The position numbers and the translations under genes were made by a program. This document shows positions 1 through 5,290 of a stretch of 10,444 nucleotides of DNA, in pieces; positions within the stretch are counted from its first letter, which is position 1, and each line of letters opens with the position of its first letter. The DNA comes from Nitrososphaerota archaeon (GTDB taxonomy: Archaea > Iainarchaeota > Iainarchaeia > Iainarchaeales > VGJJ01): assembly GCA_020053155.1 (NCBI GenBank), contig JAGVNS010000024.1, positions 1 to 10,444 on the forward strand. Direction: 5' to 3'. The notes below the pieces were generated by a model. The model made no database searches and was not told the origin of the DNA. It saw only the letters and a program-made list of their open reading frames with translations.

Positions 1-1
1 A

Positions 2-274
2 GGAATCCCAAAAAACGTCCAAGAACTAAAACAAGACCGGCGACCTTTCATCCGCCGGTCCTACAGACCGGCGGTATTCCCGGTCGCATTAGATAAAGCG
101 TACTGGGTTGGGCAAATCAAAACCGCAGTCTATCGAAATGCGTGGAAAACCTCCCGCTGGCCACCCCCACCCCCCCCTTTTCGCCCAGAACGAGAAAAGT
201 ATTCAGACGTCGAAAACAGTAACCGAAAAAGAAGAACCCCGGTCTCACTTATGATGAAACCGGGAAAAAAATAG
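2..274 (+). CDS. Unrecognised protein, 3' end only (90 residues in window)
   Basis: An open frame runs from the window edge to a TAG stop at 272-274 without interruption. The start lies outside the window. I do not recognise the family. The visible part is rich in Arg, Pro and aromatic residues: a YWVGQIKTAVYRNAWK stretch, then a run of six prolines encoded by a C-rich tract (161-177), then a charged tail ending MMKPGKK. The frame also crosses a GC-rich inverted repeat at 35-74, and its last codons overlap a stem-loop that suits termination of the opposite-strand peptide genes. That overlap, and the C8 homopolymer at 170-177 (a place where a sequencing indel could shift the frame), lower confidence. 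The alternative is non-coding DNA that happens to be open for 90 codons. It faces the minus-strand genes convergently. Confidence 0.4.
   Translation, partial: GIPKNVQELKQDRRPFIRRSYRPAVFPVALDKAYWVGQIKTAVYRNAWKTSRWPPPPPPFRPEREKYSDVENSNRKRRTPVSLMMKPGKK
35..74. repeat. GC-rich inverted repeat with three alternating arms
   Basis: CCGCCGGTC at 52-60 and its exact complement at 66-74 form a 9-bp stem with a 5-base loop. A further copy of the right arm, GACCGGCG, lies at 35-42 and can pair with 53-60 instead, so two mutually exclusive hairpins are possible. The sequence is much more GC-rich than its surroundings. It sits inside the putative partial CDS. Confidence 0.55.
226..264 (-). terminator. Stem-loop terminator after the tiny basic peptide genes
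   Basis: On the minus strand CCCGGTTTCA (264-255) pairs with TGAGACCGGG (247-238), a 10-bp stem with one G-U pair and a 7-base loop. A T-rich stretch follows at 236-226, and a T7 run (about 271-265) lies just before the stem. Position and polarity suit termination of the transcript carrying the two peptide genes. Confidence 0.55.
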
Positions 275-294
275 TTATTGGGAGGATATCACCC

Positions 295-369
295 TTAGCG
301 CGCAGCGCGGCGGGGTGCAGAACGTCGTGCCGTCGATCTTCTTCGGGCAGCAGCTTTTTTAGCAGCCAT
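295..369 (-). CDS. Tiny highly basic Ala/Arg-rich peptide (24 aa)
   Basis: ATG at 369-367 opens a 24-residue frame ending in TAA (297-295). The peptide begins MAAKKAAARRRSTARR and ends in APRRAAR. Ten of 24 residues are Lys or Arg, nine are Ala, and there are no acidic or aromatic residues. A GGAGG motif at 384-380 lies 10 bases before this ATG. An in-frame ATG at 378 would add MEK but sits only one base after the GGAGG, so 369 is preferred. It lies 52 bp after a second peptide gene with the same MAAK start, and a stem-loop terminator follows. The composition resembles the disordered basic tails of histone H1-like or ribosomal proteins and implies nucleic-acid binding, but that is inference. 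It is too short for family recognition. Confidence 0.5.
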   Translation of the reverse strand: MAAKKAAARRRSTARRSAPRRAAR

Positions 370-421
370 TTTTTCCATTCCTCCTTTTTGGGGTTGATTA
401 TTCATCTTTAAGAAAGCGAAA

Positions 422-472
422 TCATCGCTTCTTTCGTTTGGCCTTAGAGGCCTTTGCTCGCTTAGCAGCCAT
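422..472 (-). CDS. Tiny highly basic Lys-rich peptide (16 aa)
   Basis: ATG at 472-470 encodes MAAKRAKASKAKRKKR and stops with TGA at 424-422. Nine of 16 residues are Lys or Arg, and the rest are Ala, Ser and the start Met. An AGGTGA ribosome-binding motif lies 8 bases upstream. A GTG 12 bases upstream is in frame but overlaps that motif, so the ATG is preferred. The gene is first in a two-peptide unit with 295-369, which starts with the same four residues, suggesting duplication or parallel selection. A TATA-like box at 558-551 and an AT-rich hairpin at 500-526 lie upstream. A role in binding DNA or RNA is inferred from charge only. It could be chance, but two adjacent frames of the same composition, each with a ribosome-binding motif, argue against that. 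Confidence 0.45.
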   Translation of the reverse strand: MAAKRAKASKAKRKKR

Positions 473-499
473 TACTGTTTTCACCTTTTTTGTAGCCGA

Positions 500-526
500 A
501 AATCATTCAAAAAAGTTGAATGATTT
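500..526. repeat. Perfect 11-bp AT-rich palindrome in the peptide-gene leader
   Basis: AAATCATTCAA (500-510) and TTGAATGATTT (516-526) are exact complements with a 5-base spacer. On the minus strand it lies between the predicted start site (about 528) and the first peptide ATG at 472, so it would be the first structure in that mRNA. It could equally be a dimeric operator site. Confidence 0.6.
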
Positions 527-550
527 CCGTAATTGGATTTAATGATTGAA

Positions 551-558
551 GTATTTAA
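551..558 (-). promoter_or_regulatory. TATA-like box for the basic peptide genes
   Basis: The minus strand reads GCTTAAATAC at 560-551, close to the archaeal TATA consensus. A start about 25 bases on would fall near 528, giving a leader of about 55 bases that contains the palindrome. Confidence 0.4.
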
Positions 559-591
559 GCGTGCGCCCGTTTGGGAGAATTTTTGGGCTAG

Positions 592-630
592 GAAAAAATT
601 TAGGAAAAATAGTGTGGAAAAAAATTCCAC
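592..630 (-). terminator. U-rich terminator after the MDR dehydrogenase gene
   Basis: About 20 bases after the dehydrogenase stop codon, the minus strand has GTGGAA/TTCCAC arms (630-625 and 619-614) around a T-rich loop. Further T runs follow to 592. Repeated oligo-T is the usual archaeal transcript end. Confidence 0.5.
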
Positions 631-650
631 GATGAACGAAGAATGGATAT

Positions 651-1667
651 TCAAGAAATTTTGAGAACGATTTTTCCTTTCAACCCGCCCTTTTCCATTT
701 TTTGGTGGGCTTCTTTGGCGTGGGAAAGGGGGAAAGTGGAATCGATGACGGGTTTTAAGGTTCCTTTGTTGATTAGCCCCAGTATTTCTTCGAATTCCCT
801 CCGGTACCCCATCCTACACCCCAAAATGGAGAGCTGTTTGACATAAACTTGGCTCAAATCCTGCTTTCCTATATCCCCGCTCGTAGTTCCGGCGATAACG
901 ACTCTTCCATGGGACTTCAGCATAGCAAGAGAGAATTCCCAGGTTTGAGTTCCCACGCTCTCAAACACTACGTCCACTCCCTTTCCGTTGGTCAGTGCTT
1001 TTACTTTTTCTTCCACTTTCCCTTTGGAATGAACCACTGCTTCATCAGCGCCTGCTTTTTTGACACTGAAAACCACCCCTTTCGAGCGCACCGCCGCAAT
1101 AACCTTCCCTCCCAAGTGTTTGGCAATTTGAATGGCAGCCATTCCCAATCCCCCGCTTGCTCCCCAAATAAATACGGTTTCTCCTTTCTGGAGATTGGCA
1201 CGTGTGCGAAGCATGTGCCACGCGGTCAAATAGGTCAATGGAAAAGCAGCAGTCTCGACCCACGAAAGGGTTGAGGGTTTAGGATAAAGTTGCACAATGG
1301 GCACGCACGTATATTCCGCATACCCTCCTTGTGTTTTGGCCCCGAAAATAAGGACACGCTCGCAATCCCTTCCTTTTTGGCAGCGTTCGCATTTTCCGCA
1401 GGAAATGGAGGGGTTAACCACCACCTCATCTCCTTTTTTGAAGAGGCTTTTCCCATTTATCTTTTCCACTATTCCCGCGACATCCGAACCCAGAATGTGG
1501 GGCATGGGCTCCCCCATTCGTTCCTTTCGAAGCCAAATGTCCAAATGATTCATTCCACATGCTTTCACCCGAATCAGCGCTTCTCCATGTTTGGGTTTAG
1601 GAGTGGGAAAATGCCCATACTTCAAAACCCCTATTCCACCTGGCTTGGAGAAAAAGACGGCTTTCAT
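651..1667 (-). CDS. Zinc-containing MDR dehydrogenase (alcohol dehydrogenase / quinone oxidoreductase type)
   Basis: Medium-chain dehydrogenase/reductase of about 338 residues, a normal length. Numbering here is from the upstream ATG at 1676. The N-terminal GroES-like domain has CGMNHLDIWLR and HILGSDVAGIVE. The structural-zinc loop CGKCERCQKGRDC supplies Cys93, 96, 99 and 105. A Rossmann nucleotide-binding domain begins at WGASGGLGMAAIQIAK (171-186), followed by GVDVVFESVG. NAD(P)H-dependent oxidation or reduction of an alcohol, aldehyde or enone is expected; the substrate is unknown. The ATG at 1676 overlaps the rpiB stop as ATGA, but the GGAG at 1680-1677 touches it directly. It sits 9 bases before the ATG at 1667, which gives the family-typical MKAVFF start, so 1667 is chosen. 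It is the second gene of an operon with the RpiB-like gene and ends in a U-rich terminator. Confidence 0.9.
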   Translation of the reverse strand: MKAVFFSKPGGIGVLKYGHFPTPKPKHGEALIRVKACGMNHLDIWLRKERMGEPMPHILGSDVAGIVEKINGKSLFKKGDEVVVNPSISCGKCERCQKGRDCERVLIFGAKTQGGYAEYTCVPIVQLYPKPSTLSWVETAAFPLTYLTAWHMLRTRANLQKGETVFIWGASGGLGMAAIQIAKHLGGKVIAAVRSKGVVFSVKKAGADEAVVHSKGKVEEKVKALTNGKGVDVVFESVGTQTWEFSLAMLKSHGRVVIAGTTSGDIGKQDLSQVYVKQLSILGCRMGYRREFEEILGLINKGTLKPVIDSTFPLSHAKEAHQKMEKGGLKGKIVLKIS

Positions 1668-1672
1668 TGTAT

Positions 1673-2110
1673 TCATCTCCAGGTCTCGAACGTTTGGAGC
1701 ATTTTCAGGCGCTTCTTGCTGCCGTCATATTTGGCGTTGAACCACGCATCCAAAATTTTGTTGACTTGTTTTTGGTTGGACTTCCAACCTGCAAGGCACA
1801 CTATATTGCAATTGTCATAAACCACTGCCCATTCCGCAATCTTTTCATCCACCGCCAAACAGGCACGAATTCCTTTGAATTTATTGGCTCCAACTTGAAC
1901 TCCAATTCCAGTTCCGCATACGAGGATGGCCTTATTCACCTTGCTTTTCTTGACTTTGGATACCACCTTTGGAATCAGTTCCTCCAAGGCCATATCTTCC
2001 TTTCGGGTTTGGACCCCTACGTTGGAAAATGGAATTCCACCCTTTTTTAGAAATTTTTCTACCCACCTCATGACTTGAAATCCATGCTTATCTGCGCCAA
2101 GATATATCAT
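1673..2110 (-). CDS. rpiB: RpiB/LacAB-family sugar-phosphate isomerase, divergent
   Basis: A 145-residue member of the RpiB/LacAB family, which interconverts ribose 5-phosphate and ribulose 5-phosphate or related aldose/ketose phosphates. Visible signatures are GADKHGF at the N-terminus (Asp7, His9), the catalytic loop ILVCGTGIGVQVGANK with Cys65 and Thr67, GIRACLAVD, and a C-terminal NKILDAWFNAKY segment. Several usual positions differ. The conserved HND segment after the GIRA region reads YDN (98-100), so the usual active-site His is Tyr. The usual DYP motif reads DMA (39-41). The C-terminal arginines that contact phosphate read KKRLK. It may act on a different sugar phosphate, or be impaired. 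ATG at 2110 has GAGGG about 7 bases upstream. Its stop overlaps the next ATG as ATGA, implying translational coupling with the MDR dehydrogenase. Confidence 0.85.
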   Translation of the reverse strand: MIYLGADKHGFQVMRWVEKFLKKGGIPFSNVGVQTRKEDMALEELIPKVVSKVKKSKVNKAILVCGTGIGVQVGANKFKGIRACLAVDEKIAEWAVVYDNCNIVCLAGWKSNQKQVNKILDAWFNAKYDGSKKRLKMLQTFETWR

Positions 2111-2221
2111 TATTTTCCCTCAATAGTAGAGTTAAAGAAGAAGAGCCCTTGGCAAGCTTTGGACCGCCTAATTCTACTCCCCACTGTTGAAACTCTTTGA
2201 TAAGGCTACAATGCATATCTG

Positions 2222-2229
2222 CTATTTAT
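2222..2229 (-). promoter_or_regulatory. TATA-like box upstream of the RpiB-like gene
   Basis: The minus strand reads AAAAATAAATAGC, sharing ATAAATAGC exactly with the box before the ADP-ribosylglycohydrolase-like gene. The implied leader would be about 90 bases, longer than usual, so the assignment is tentative. Confidence 0.3.
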
Positions 2230-2269
2230 TTTTGCTCCCGCTACCCGAACTCCAAGGTGAAAGTCCCTG

Positions 2270-4081
2270 TCATTGGTTGGCCGATTTGATAACCACCAAA
2301 CCCAACTCGCGCAGCTCCTTGAATCCCTCTACTTTTCGGAGCTTGGGGGGAATTGCTTTCAACCCCAGGTGAGCGCCAATAAACGCTCCCGTTAGACTTG
2401 CAATTCCGTCTGCGTTTCCCCCCCTGGCAGCCAAAAGCTGTTCCTCCCAACTTAGTCCTCTGAGACGCTTCTTTTCTTGGGTGGTGTCGTCTCGAAATGA
2501 GTTAGCTGCTGCCAAAACGGCCTTTTCAAAACTGGTTGGATACTTGAGCACAAAAAAGAGTGCCAAGGGCAAGGTCTGATAGATTGGTGAGCCTGTTCCA
2601 AAATAGGTACGGGCTTTTTTATCGGACCAACTATGAGAGTGCTGTAAGGCTTGGTGAATGCGATGGAAAAGGGTCTTATTTTTCTTATCCCATTGGACAC
2701 TACGAAGAGCTCCTTCGATAGCCACTTGCGGAGGAACTCCAATTAACAAGTCTCCAATGATTAACGCAGTGAGAACAGCTCCCGTTTTGGAAATAGAAGA
2801 ATTATGGGTTATCATTGCATATTGTTCAGCATATTTTGCCAAATTATTTGAACTTGGACTAAAAGGAGGATAGAACAAACCAAGTGGAATTACCCGATAG
2901 GTGGCCGAGCAGGACTCAGTGGTTTGAGAGCCTGAAGTTTTGTAAGGATATCCCTGAAGTAGTTTCTTTATGGCGGTCAACGCAGTTGGACCCACCCATC
3001 GCTGTCGCTTTTCGTCCTTGAGGATTACTTTTCCCCATTTTTTCAAACTTTGAACATAGGAATTTATTTCGAATCCACTATTTTGGATAAGGTTGTTTGC
3101 CGAAAGCTGAAGCATCGTGGTGTTGTCCGTATACTGCCCAAAGGTCAAATGAGAAAAATACGGATGTTGAACATTCGAGGCAAATCCAACAATAGGGATT
3201 TTCACAAATCTGCTAACATCACGTTTGTCAATGCCTGCTATAGGATAACCCAGCGCATCCCCAATGGCAAAACCAACCATTGCACCTGCTGATTTGCCCA
3301 ATATCGCTTTTTCAAAAGCAGCTTTTCCTGAAAGTTCGGCAAAGAAGCTAGCATCCAAGATTTCGGAAAAATAGTGATTAGCAAACAGTTTTTGCAGCCA
3401 AGGATAAGTGGTAAAACTTTGGAAGTCTTGCTTTACTTTTCCTTTACCGTGAATCTCAATGGATGCCCAACAGAAAAGCGAGAATGTGAATTGGAATCCG
3501 ATATCAACCCAGACGATTTTTTCTTCCATCTTTCGCGCTAAAACGTAGTCGTGGATTTGTTTTGAAACTTCTTCAAAGTGTGAATCTTTTTGGATAAGGT
3601 TGGAGATAGCTCGCTTGTAAGCTGTGAGAAATCTTGGTAAACTCTTGGATTGTGCGAGTGCCGTGTAAAAAATACCAATAAGAAGAAAGTAATCGCTCTC
3701 TTTACCGTTCCGACAAATAAACTCGCGATTAACCAAAATGCCAAATCCCTTTCCATTCTTTTTTTGATAATCTTCCATCAACTCATACGTATCTTTGAAC
3801 AGGAAAATGGGGGTTCCTTTGATTTTTGAAAGATATTGAATGAACTTATCCATCAACTTGGACTTGGTGGATGGTTTAACCAGCCAGCCAAAGTTTACGT
3901 CAGAACCAATACGTTTGAGAAAAGTGCTCTGAAACGAAGAGGTATTCTTATGGCAAAAAATCGTCAACGATTTAGACGTATCTTCCGTTTGGACGTAATG
4001 ATTCCAATACCCCTGAATGAAGGCAGTCATTGGATTCAATTTTTTGGAGTAAGATGCGTTTACGCGACGGGTAGAAACCAT
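2270..4081 (-). CDS. ADP-ribosylglycohydrolase-like protein with an unrecognised N-terminal half
   Basis: A 603-residue protein. From about residue 255 onward it matches the DraG/ARH fold: GAMVGFAIGDALGY (266-279), YTDNTTM (317-323), an ITHNSS segment near 424-429, and the C-terminal GGNADGIASLTGAFIGA (554-570). These are the metal- and ADP-ribose-binding blocks of enzymes that remove ADP-ribose from proteins or cleave related N-glycosides. Two acidic positions differ from the common forms: TDDT reads TDNT (Asn320) and GGDxD reads GGNAD (Asn556). Metal binding or substrate may therefore be altered. Residues 1-255 are not recognised; they contain KIVWVDIGFQFTFSLF (188-203) and TTYPWLQKLF (224-233). 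The family core is about 300 residues, so this is a fusion or a large extension. ATG at 4081 has GGAG 6 bases upstream and a TATA-like box about 30 bases upstream. The gene lies 47 bases after tRNA-Thr on the same strand, so read-through is also possible. Confidence 0.8.
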   Translation of the reverse strand: MVSTRRVNASYSKKLNPMTAFIQGYWNHYVQTEDTSKSLTIFCHKNTSSFQSTFLKRIGSDVNFGWLVKPSTKSKLMDKFIQYLSKIKGTPIFLFKDTYELMEDYQKKNGKGFGILVNREFICRNGKESDYFLLIGIFYTALAQSKSLPRFLTAYKRAISNLIQKDSHFEEVSKQIHDYVLARKMEEKIVWVDIGFQFTFSLFCWASIEIHGKGKVKQDFQSFTTYPWLQKLFANHYFSEILDASFFAELSGKAAFEKAILGKSAGAMVGFAIGDALGYPIAGIDKRDVSRFVKIPIVGFASNVQHPYFSHLTFGQYTDNTTMLQLSANNLIQNSGFEINSYVQSLKKWGKVILKDEKRQRWVGPTALTAIKKLLQGYPYKTSGSQTTESCSATYRVIPLGLFYPPFSPSSNNLAKYAEQYAMITHNSSISKTGAVLTALIIGDLLIGVPPQVAIEGALRSVQWDKKNKTLFHRIHQALQHSHSWSDKKARTYFGTGSPIYQTLPLALFFVLKYPTSFEKAVLAAANSFRDDTTQEKKRLRGLSWEEQLLAARGGNADGIASLTGAFIGAHLGLKAIPPKLRKVEGFKELRELGLVVIKSANQ

Positions 4082-4110
4082 TGGATTCTCCGAAACACCA
4101 CTAGGAGTGG

Positions 4111-4118
4111 CTATTTAT
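4111..4118 (-). promoter_or_regulatory. TATA-like box between tRNA-Thr and the ADP-ribosylglycohydrolase-like gene
   Basis: The minus strand has ATAAATAG at 4118-4111. A start near 4090 would leave a very short leader carrying the GGAG at 4091-4088 before the ATG at 4081. This gives the gene its own promoter independent of the tRNA. Confidence 0.4.
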
Positions 4119-4128
4119 TGATTTGGAA

Positions 4129-4201
4129 AGCCTCTGGCGAGAGTTGAACTCGCGACCTCCACATTACCAATGTGGCGCTCTAACCACTGAGCTACAGAGG
4201 C
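4129..4201 (-). tRNA. tRNA-Thr (anticodon GGU)
   Basis: The minus strand folds into a full cloverleaf. The acceptor stem GCCTCTG pairs with CAGAGGC, and the D arm is GCTC-AGTGGTTA-GAGC. The anticodon stem CCACA/TGTGG encloses the loop TTGGTAA, giving anticodon GGT. The variable loop has 5 bases, and the T arm is GCGAG-TTCAACT-CTCGC. Position 73 is T, and no CCA is encoded (the next bases are TTTCC). The U73 discriminator suits an archaeal tRNA-Thr, since typical bacterial tRNA-Thr has A73. There is no intron. Confidence 0.96.
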
Positions 4202-4230
4202 AACCTTTGAGTCAGGTTGATCAAACGTAT

Positions 4231-4347
4231 GGGTACCAATTCGGTTAAATTGGTACCCAAACTTCCGCGTGGCCGCAGGTTAGCGGCCAGCTACACCGAG
4301 GGACTACCTCGCGGGATTTGACAATCCCGCAGTAGACCTGTTACTCC
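4231..4347 (-). ncRNA. Candidate structured RNA with three strong hairpins upstream of tRNA-Thr
   Basis: No coding frame explains this stretch, but it holds strong stems. Read on the minus strand: hairpin 1 has an 8-bp stem (4330-4323 with 4318-4311, tetraloop GTCA), extended by CTAC/GTAG across an asymmetric bulge (4335-4332 with 4307-4304). Hairpin 2 is TGGCCGC/GCGGCCA (4289-4283 with 4276-4270) with loop TAACCT. Hairpin 3 is an 11-bp stem, GGGTACCAATT/AATTGGTACCC (4258-4248 with 4241-4231), with loop TAACCG. An alternative hairpin, CGAGG/CCTCG (4311-4307 with 4301-4297), competes with the hairpin 1 extension. A TATA-like box at 4374-4367 predicts a start near 4347. I could not match it to RNase P, SRP, 5S or H/ACA RNA. 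It could also be a leader co-transcribed with tRNA-Thr. Confidence 0.4.
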
Positions 4348-4366
4348 AAAATTCGCCCAGGAAAGC

Positions 4367-4374
4367 CTTTAAAA
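4367..4374 (-). promoter_or_regulatory. TATA-like box reading toward the hairpin region and tRNA-Thr
   Basis: TTTTAAAG on the minus strand lies about 25 bases before a GGAGTAAC sequence at 4347-4340, which is a plausible transcript start for the hairpin-rich unit. Confidence 0.4.
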
Positions 4375-4394
4375 TGCGCCCCAATGGGCGGTGA

Positions 4395-4402
4395 ATAAAT
4401 AT
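4395..4402 (+). promoter_or_regulatory. TATA-like box giving a leaderless sigma-54-like transcript
   Basis: ATAAATAT at 4395-4402 is centred about 25 bases before the ATG at 4424, the archaeal TATA-to-start-site distance. Transcription would then begin at or next to the start codon. No ribosome-binding motif precedes that ATG, in agreement with a leaderless mRNA. Confidence 0.5.
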
Positions 4403-4423
4403 GCAAAATTGCTAGATTGAAGA

Positions 4424-5290
4424 ATGAGAGCAAAGATGGAGTTAGTTCAGGGTCTTCACCTGTCTCTGCCTCATAGAGGATTGTTTGCGGCCCTCGTTGT
4501 TTCTTCCGAAGAGGAGTTATCGCGTTTCCTCCAACAATATGCTGAGCATCAAGCAGTCCAACCCCCCAAGGGGAGAAAAACGTGGGCAGCCCTTCTGGTG
4601 GCCATGCACAAAAAGGCGCAGGGACTGGCCCAGCCGTTAGATCGGATGGCGGATAGTAAAGTAACAACTGCGGATGTTTTTGTGCCCCAAGAACCTGTTT
4701 CAATTCAGCAGGTTGGGGATCGGTTTGAGGTAGTGGGGTATGGTCGGGGGTTTGAACGTACTGCTCAAGCTCTAATGGAAAAAGAAACCGATGCGAAGGC
4801 TCGAAAAAGAGTGGAACAGGTTTATACATTTATCCGAAGGACCCTTGAGACCAAGCGAAGAGTGTTAAATCATGTGCTGAATACACAGAGAGCATTCGTG
4901 GCATCAGGGGATGTAATGGATATTCTGCCACTCAATCAGAGAGACATTGCCATCGAAGTCGGATTGCACTTGAGTACCATTAATCGAATCATGAATTCCG
5001 TCCGGCTTTACCGGGGGCGACGTCCCATCAAAAGTGTTTTTTTGACTCCGGGCTCACAGTATAATCGGATCGTTCTCACGGAGGCTATCCGACGTATACG
5101 GATCAAACATAAAACAAAGGATAATGGCGGAGTTCTTTCTGCCCAGGTGATAGCTTGGATTCTTGATAAAGAGTACGCAGGAAAATTCAAAACAAAATAC
5201 GGGGATGGACGCTCATCTCGACGCACCGTTGCCAAATTCTCCAAATCCCCACGGGAAAAAACCAAAAGACCCCGAAGGCAGAGGACTTAA
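4424..5290 (+). CDS. Compact sigma-54 (RpoN)-like protein
   Basis: A 288-residue basic protein whose layout follows bacterial sigma-54. Residues 5-45 (MELVQGLHLSL ... SSEEELSRFLQQYAEHQAV) recall the Leu/Gln-rich region I. VTTADVFV (80-87) recalls the VxPDVxV segment of the core-binding domain. The helix at 130-160 (VYTFIRRTLETKRRVLNHVL, then NTQRAFVASG) matches the segment before the DNA-binding helix-turn-helix. LPLNQRDIAIEVGLHLSTIN (168-187) matches the RpoN helix-turn-helix, usually PLTLRDIAEELGLHESTVSR. Residues 218-250 resemble the final LSD..IA..L domain. SRRTVAKF (265-272) matches the RpoN box ARRTVAKY. Bacterial RpoN is about 430-500 residues, so much of the core-binding region is missing. 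Family membership is read from motifs; sigma activity is inference. The gene converges on hisS, and their stop codons overlap. Confidence 0.75.
   Translation: MRAKMELVQGLHLSLPHRGLFAALVVSSEEELSRFLQQYAEHQAVQPPKGRKTWAALLVAMHKKAQGLAQPLDRMADSKVTTADVFVPQEPVSIQQVGDRFEVVGYGRGFERTAQALMEKETDAKARKRVEQVYTFIRRTLETKRRVLNHVLNTQRAFVASGDVMDILPLNQRDIAIEVGLHLSTINRIMNSVRLYRGRRPIKSVFLTPGSQYNRIVLTEAIRRIRIKHKTKDNGGVLSAQVIAWILDKEYAGKFKTKYGDGRSSRRTVAKFSKSPREKTKRPRRQRT

Noticed and set aside
643..846. 67-codon plus-strand frame
   Set aside because: It is antisense to the conserved C-terminus of the MDR dehydrogenase and has no independent support.
849..1820. Long plus-strand open frames at 849-1274 and 1290-1820
   Set aside because: They lie antisense to the MDR dehydrogenase (the second extends into the RpiB-like gene), whose frames carry clear family motifs. 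The plus-strand translations show no recognisable domain and no promoter or ribosome-binding site.
4270..4285. GG-N10-GC spacing resembling a sigma-54 -24/-12 promoter
   Set aside because: It consists of the arms and loop of a hairpin, and only part of the TGGCAC/TTGC consensus matches. It is also 140 bases from the start codon, so chance is more likely.
4202..4347. Hairpin region as RNase P, SRP, 5S rRNA or a second tRNA
   Set aside because: No cloverleaf can be drawn. The short GAGGTAGTCC resemblance to the RNase P GAGGAAAGTCC block is not joined by other conserved blocks, and the region is too short for RNase P or SRP RNA.
4341..4829. 162-codon minus-strand frame
   Set aside because: It overlaps the sigma-54-like gene and the candidate RNA start. 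Its Pro-rich translation has no domain, while the plus strand has the RpoN motifs.
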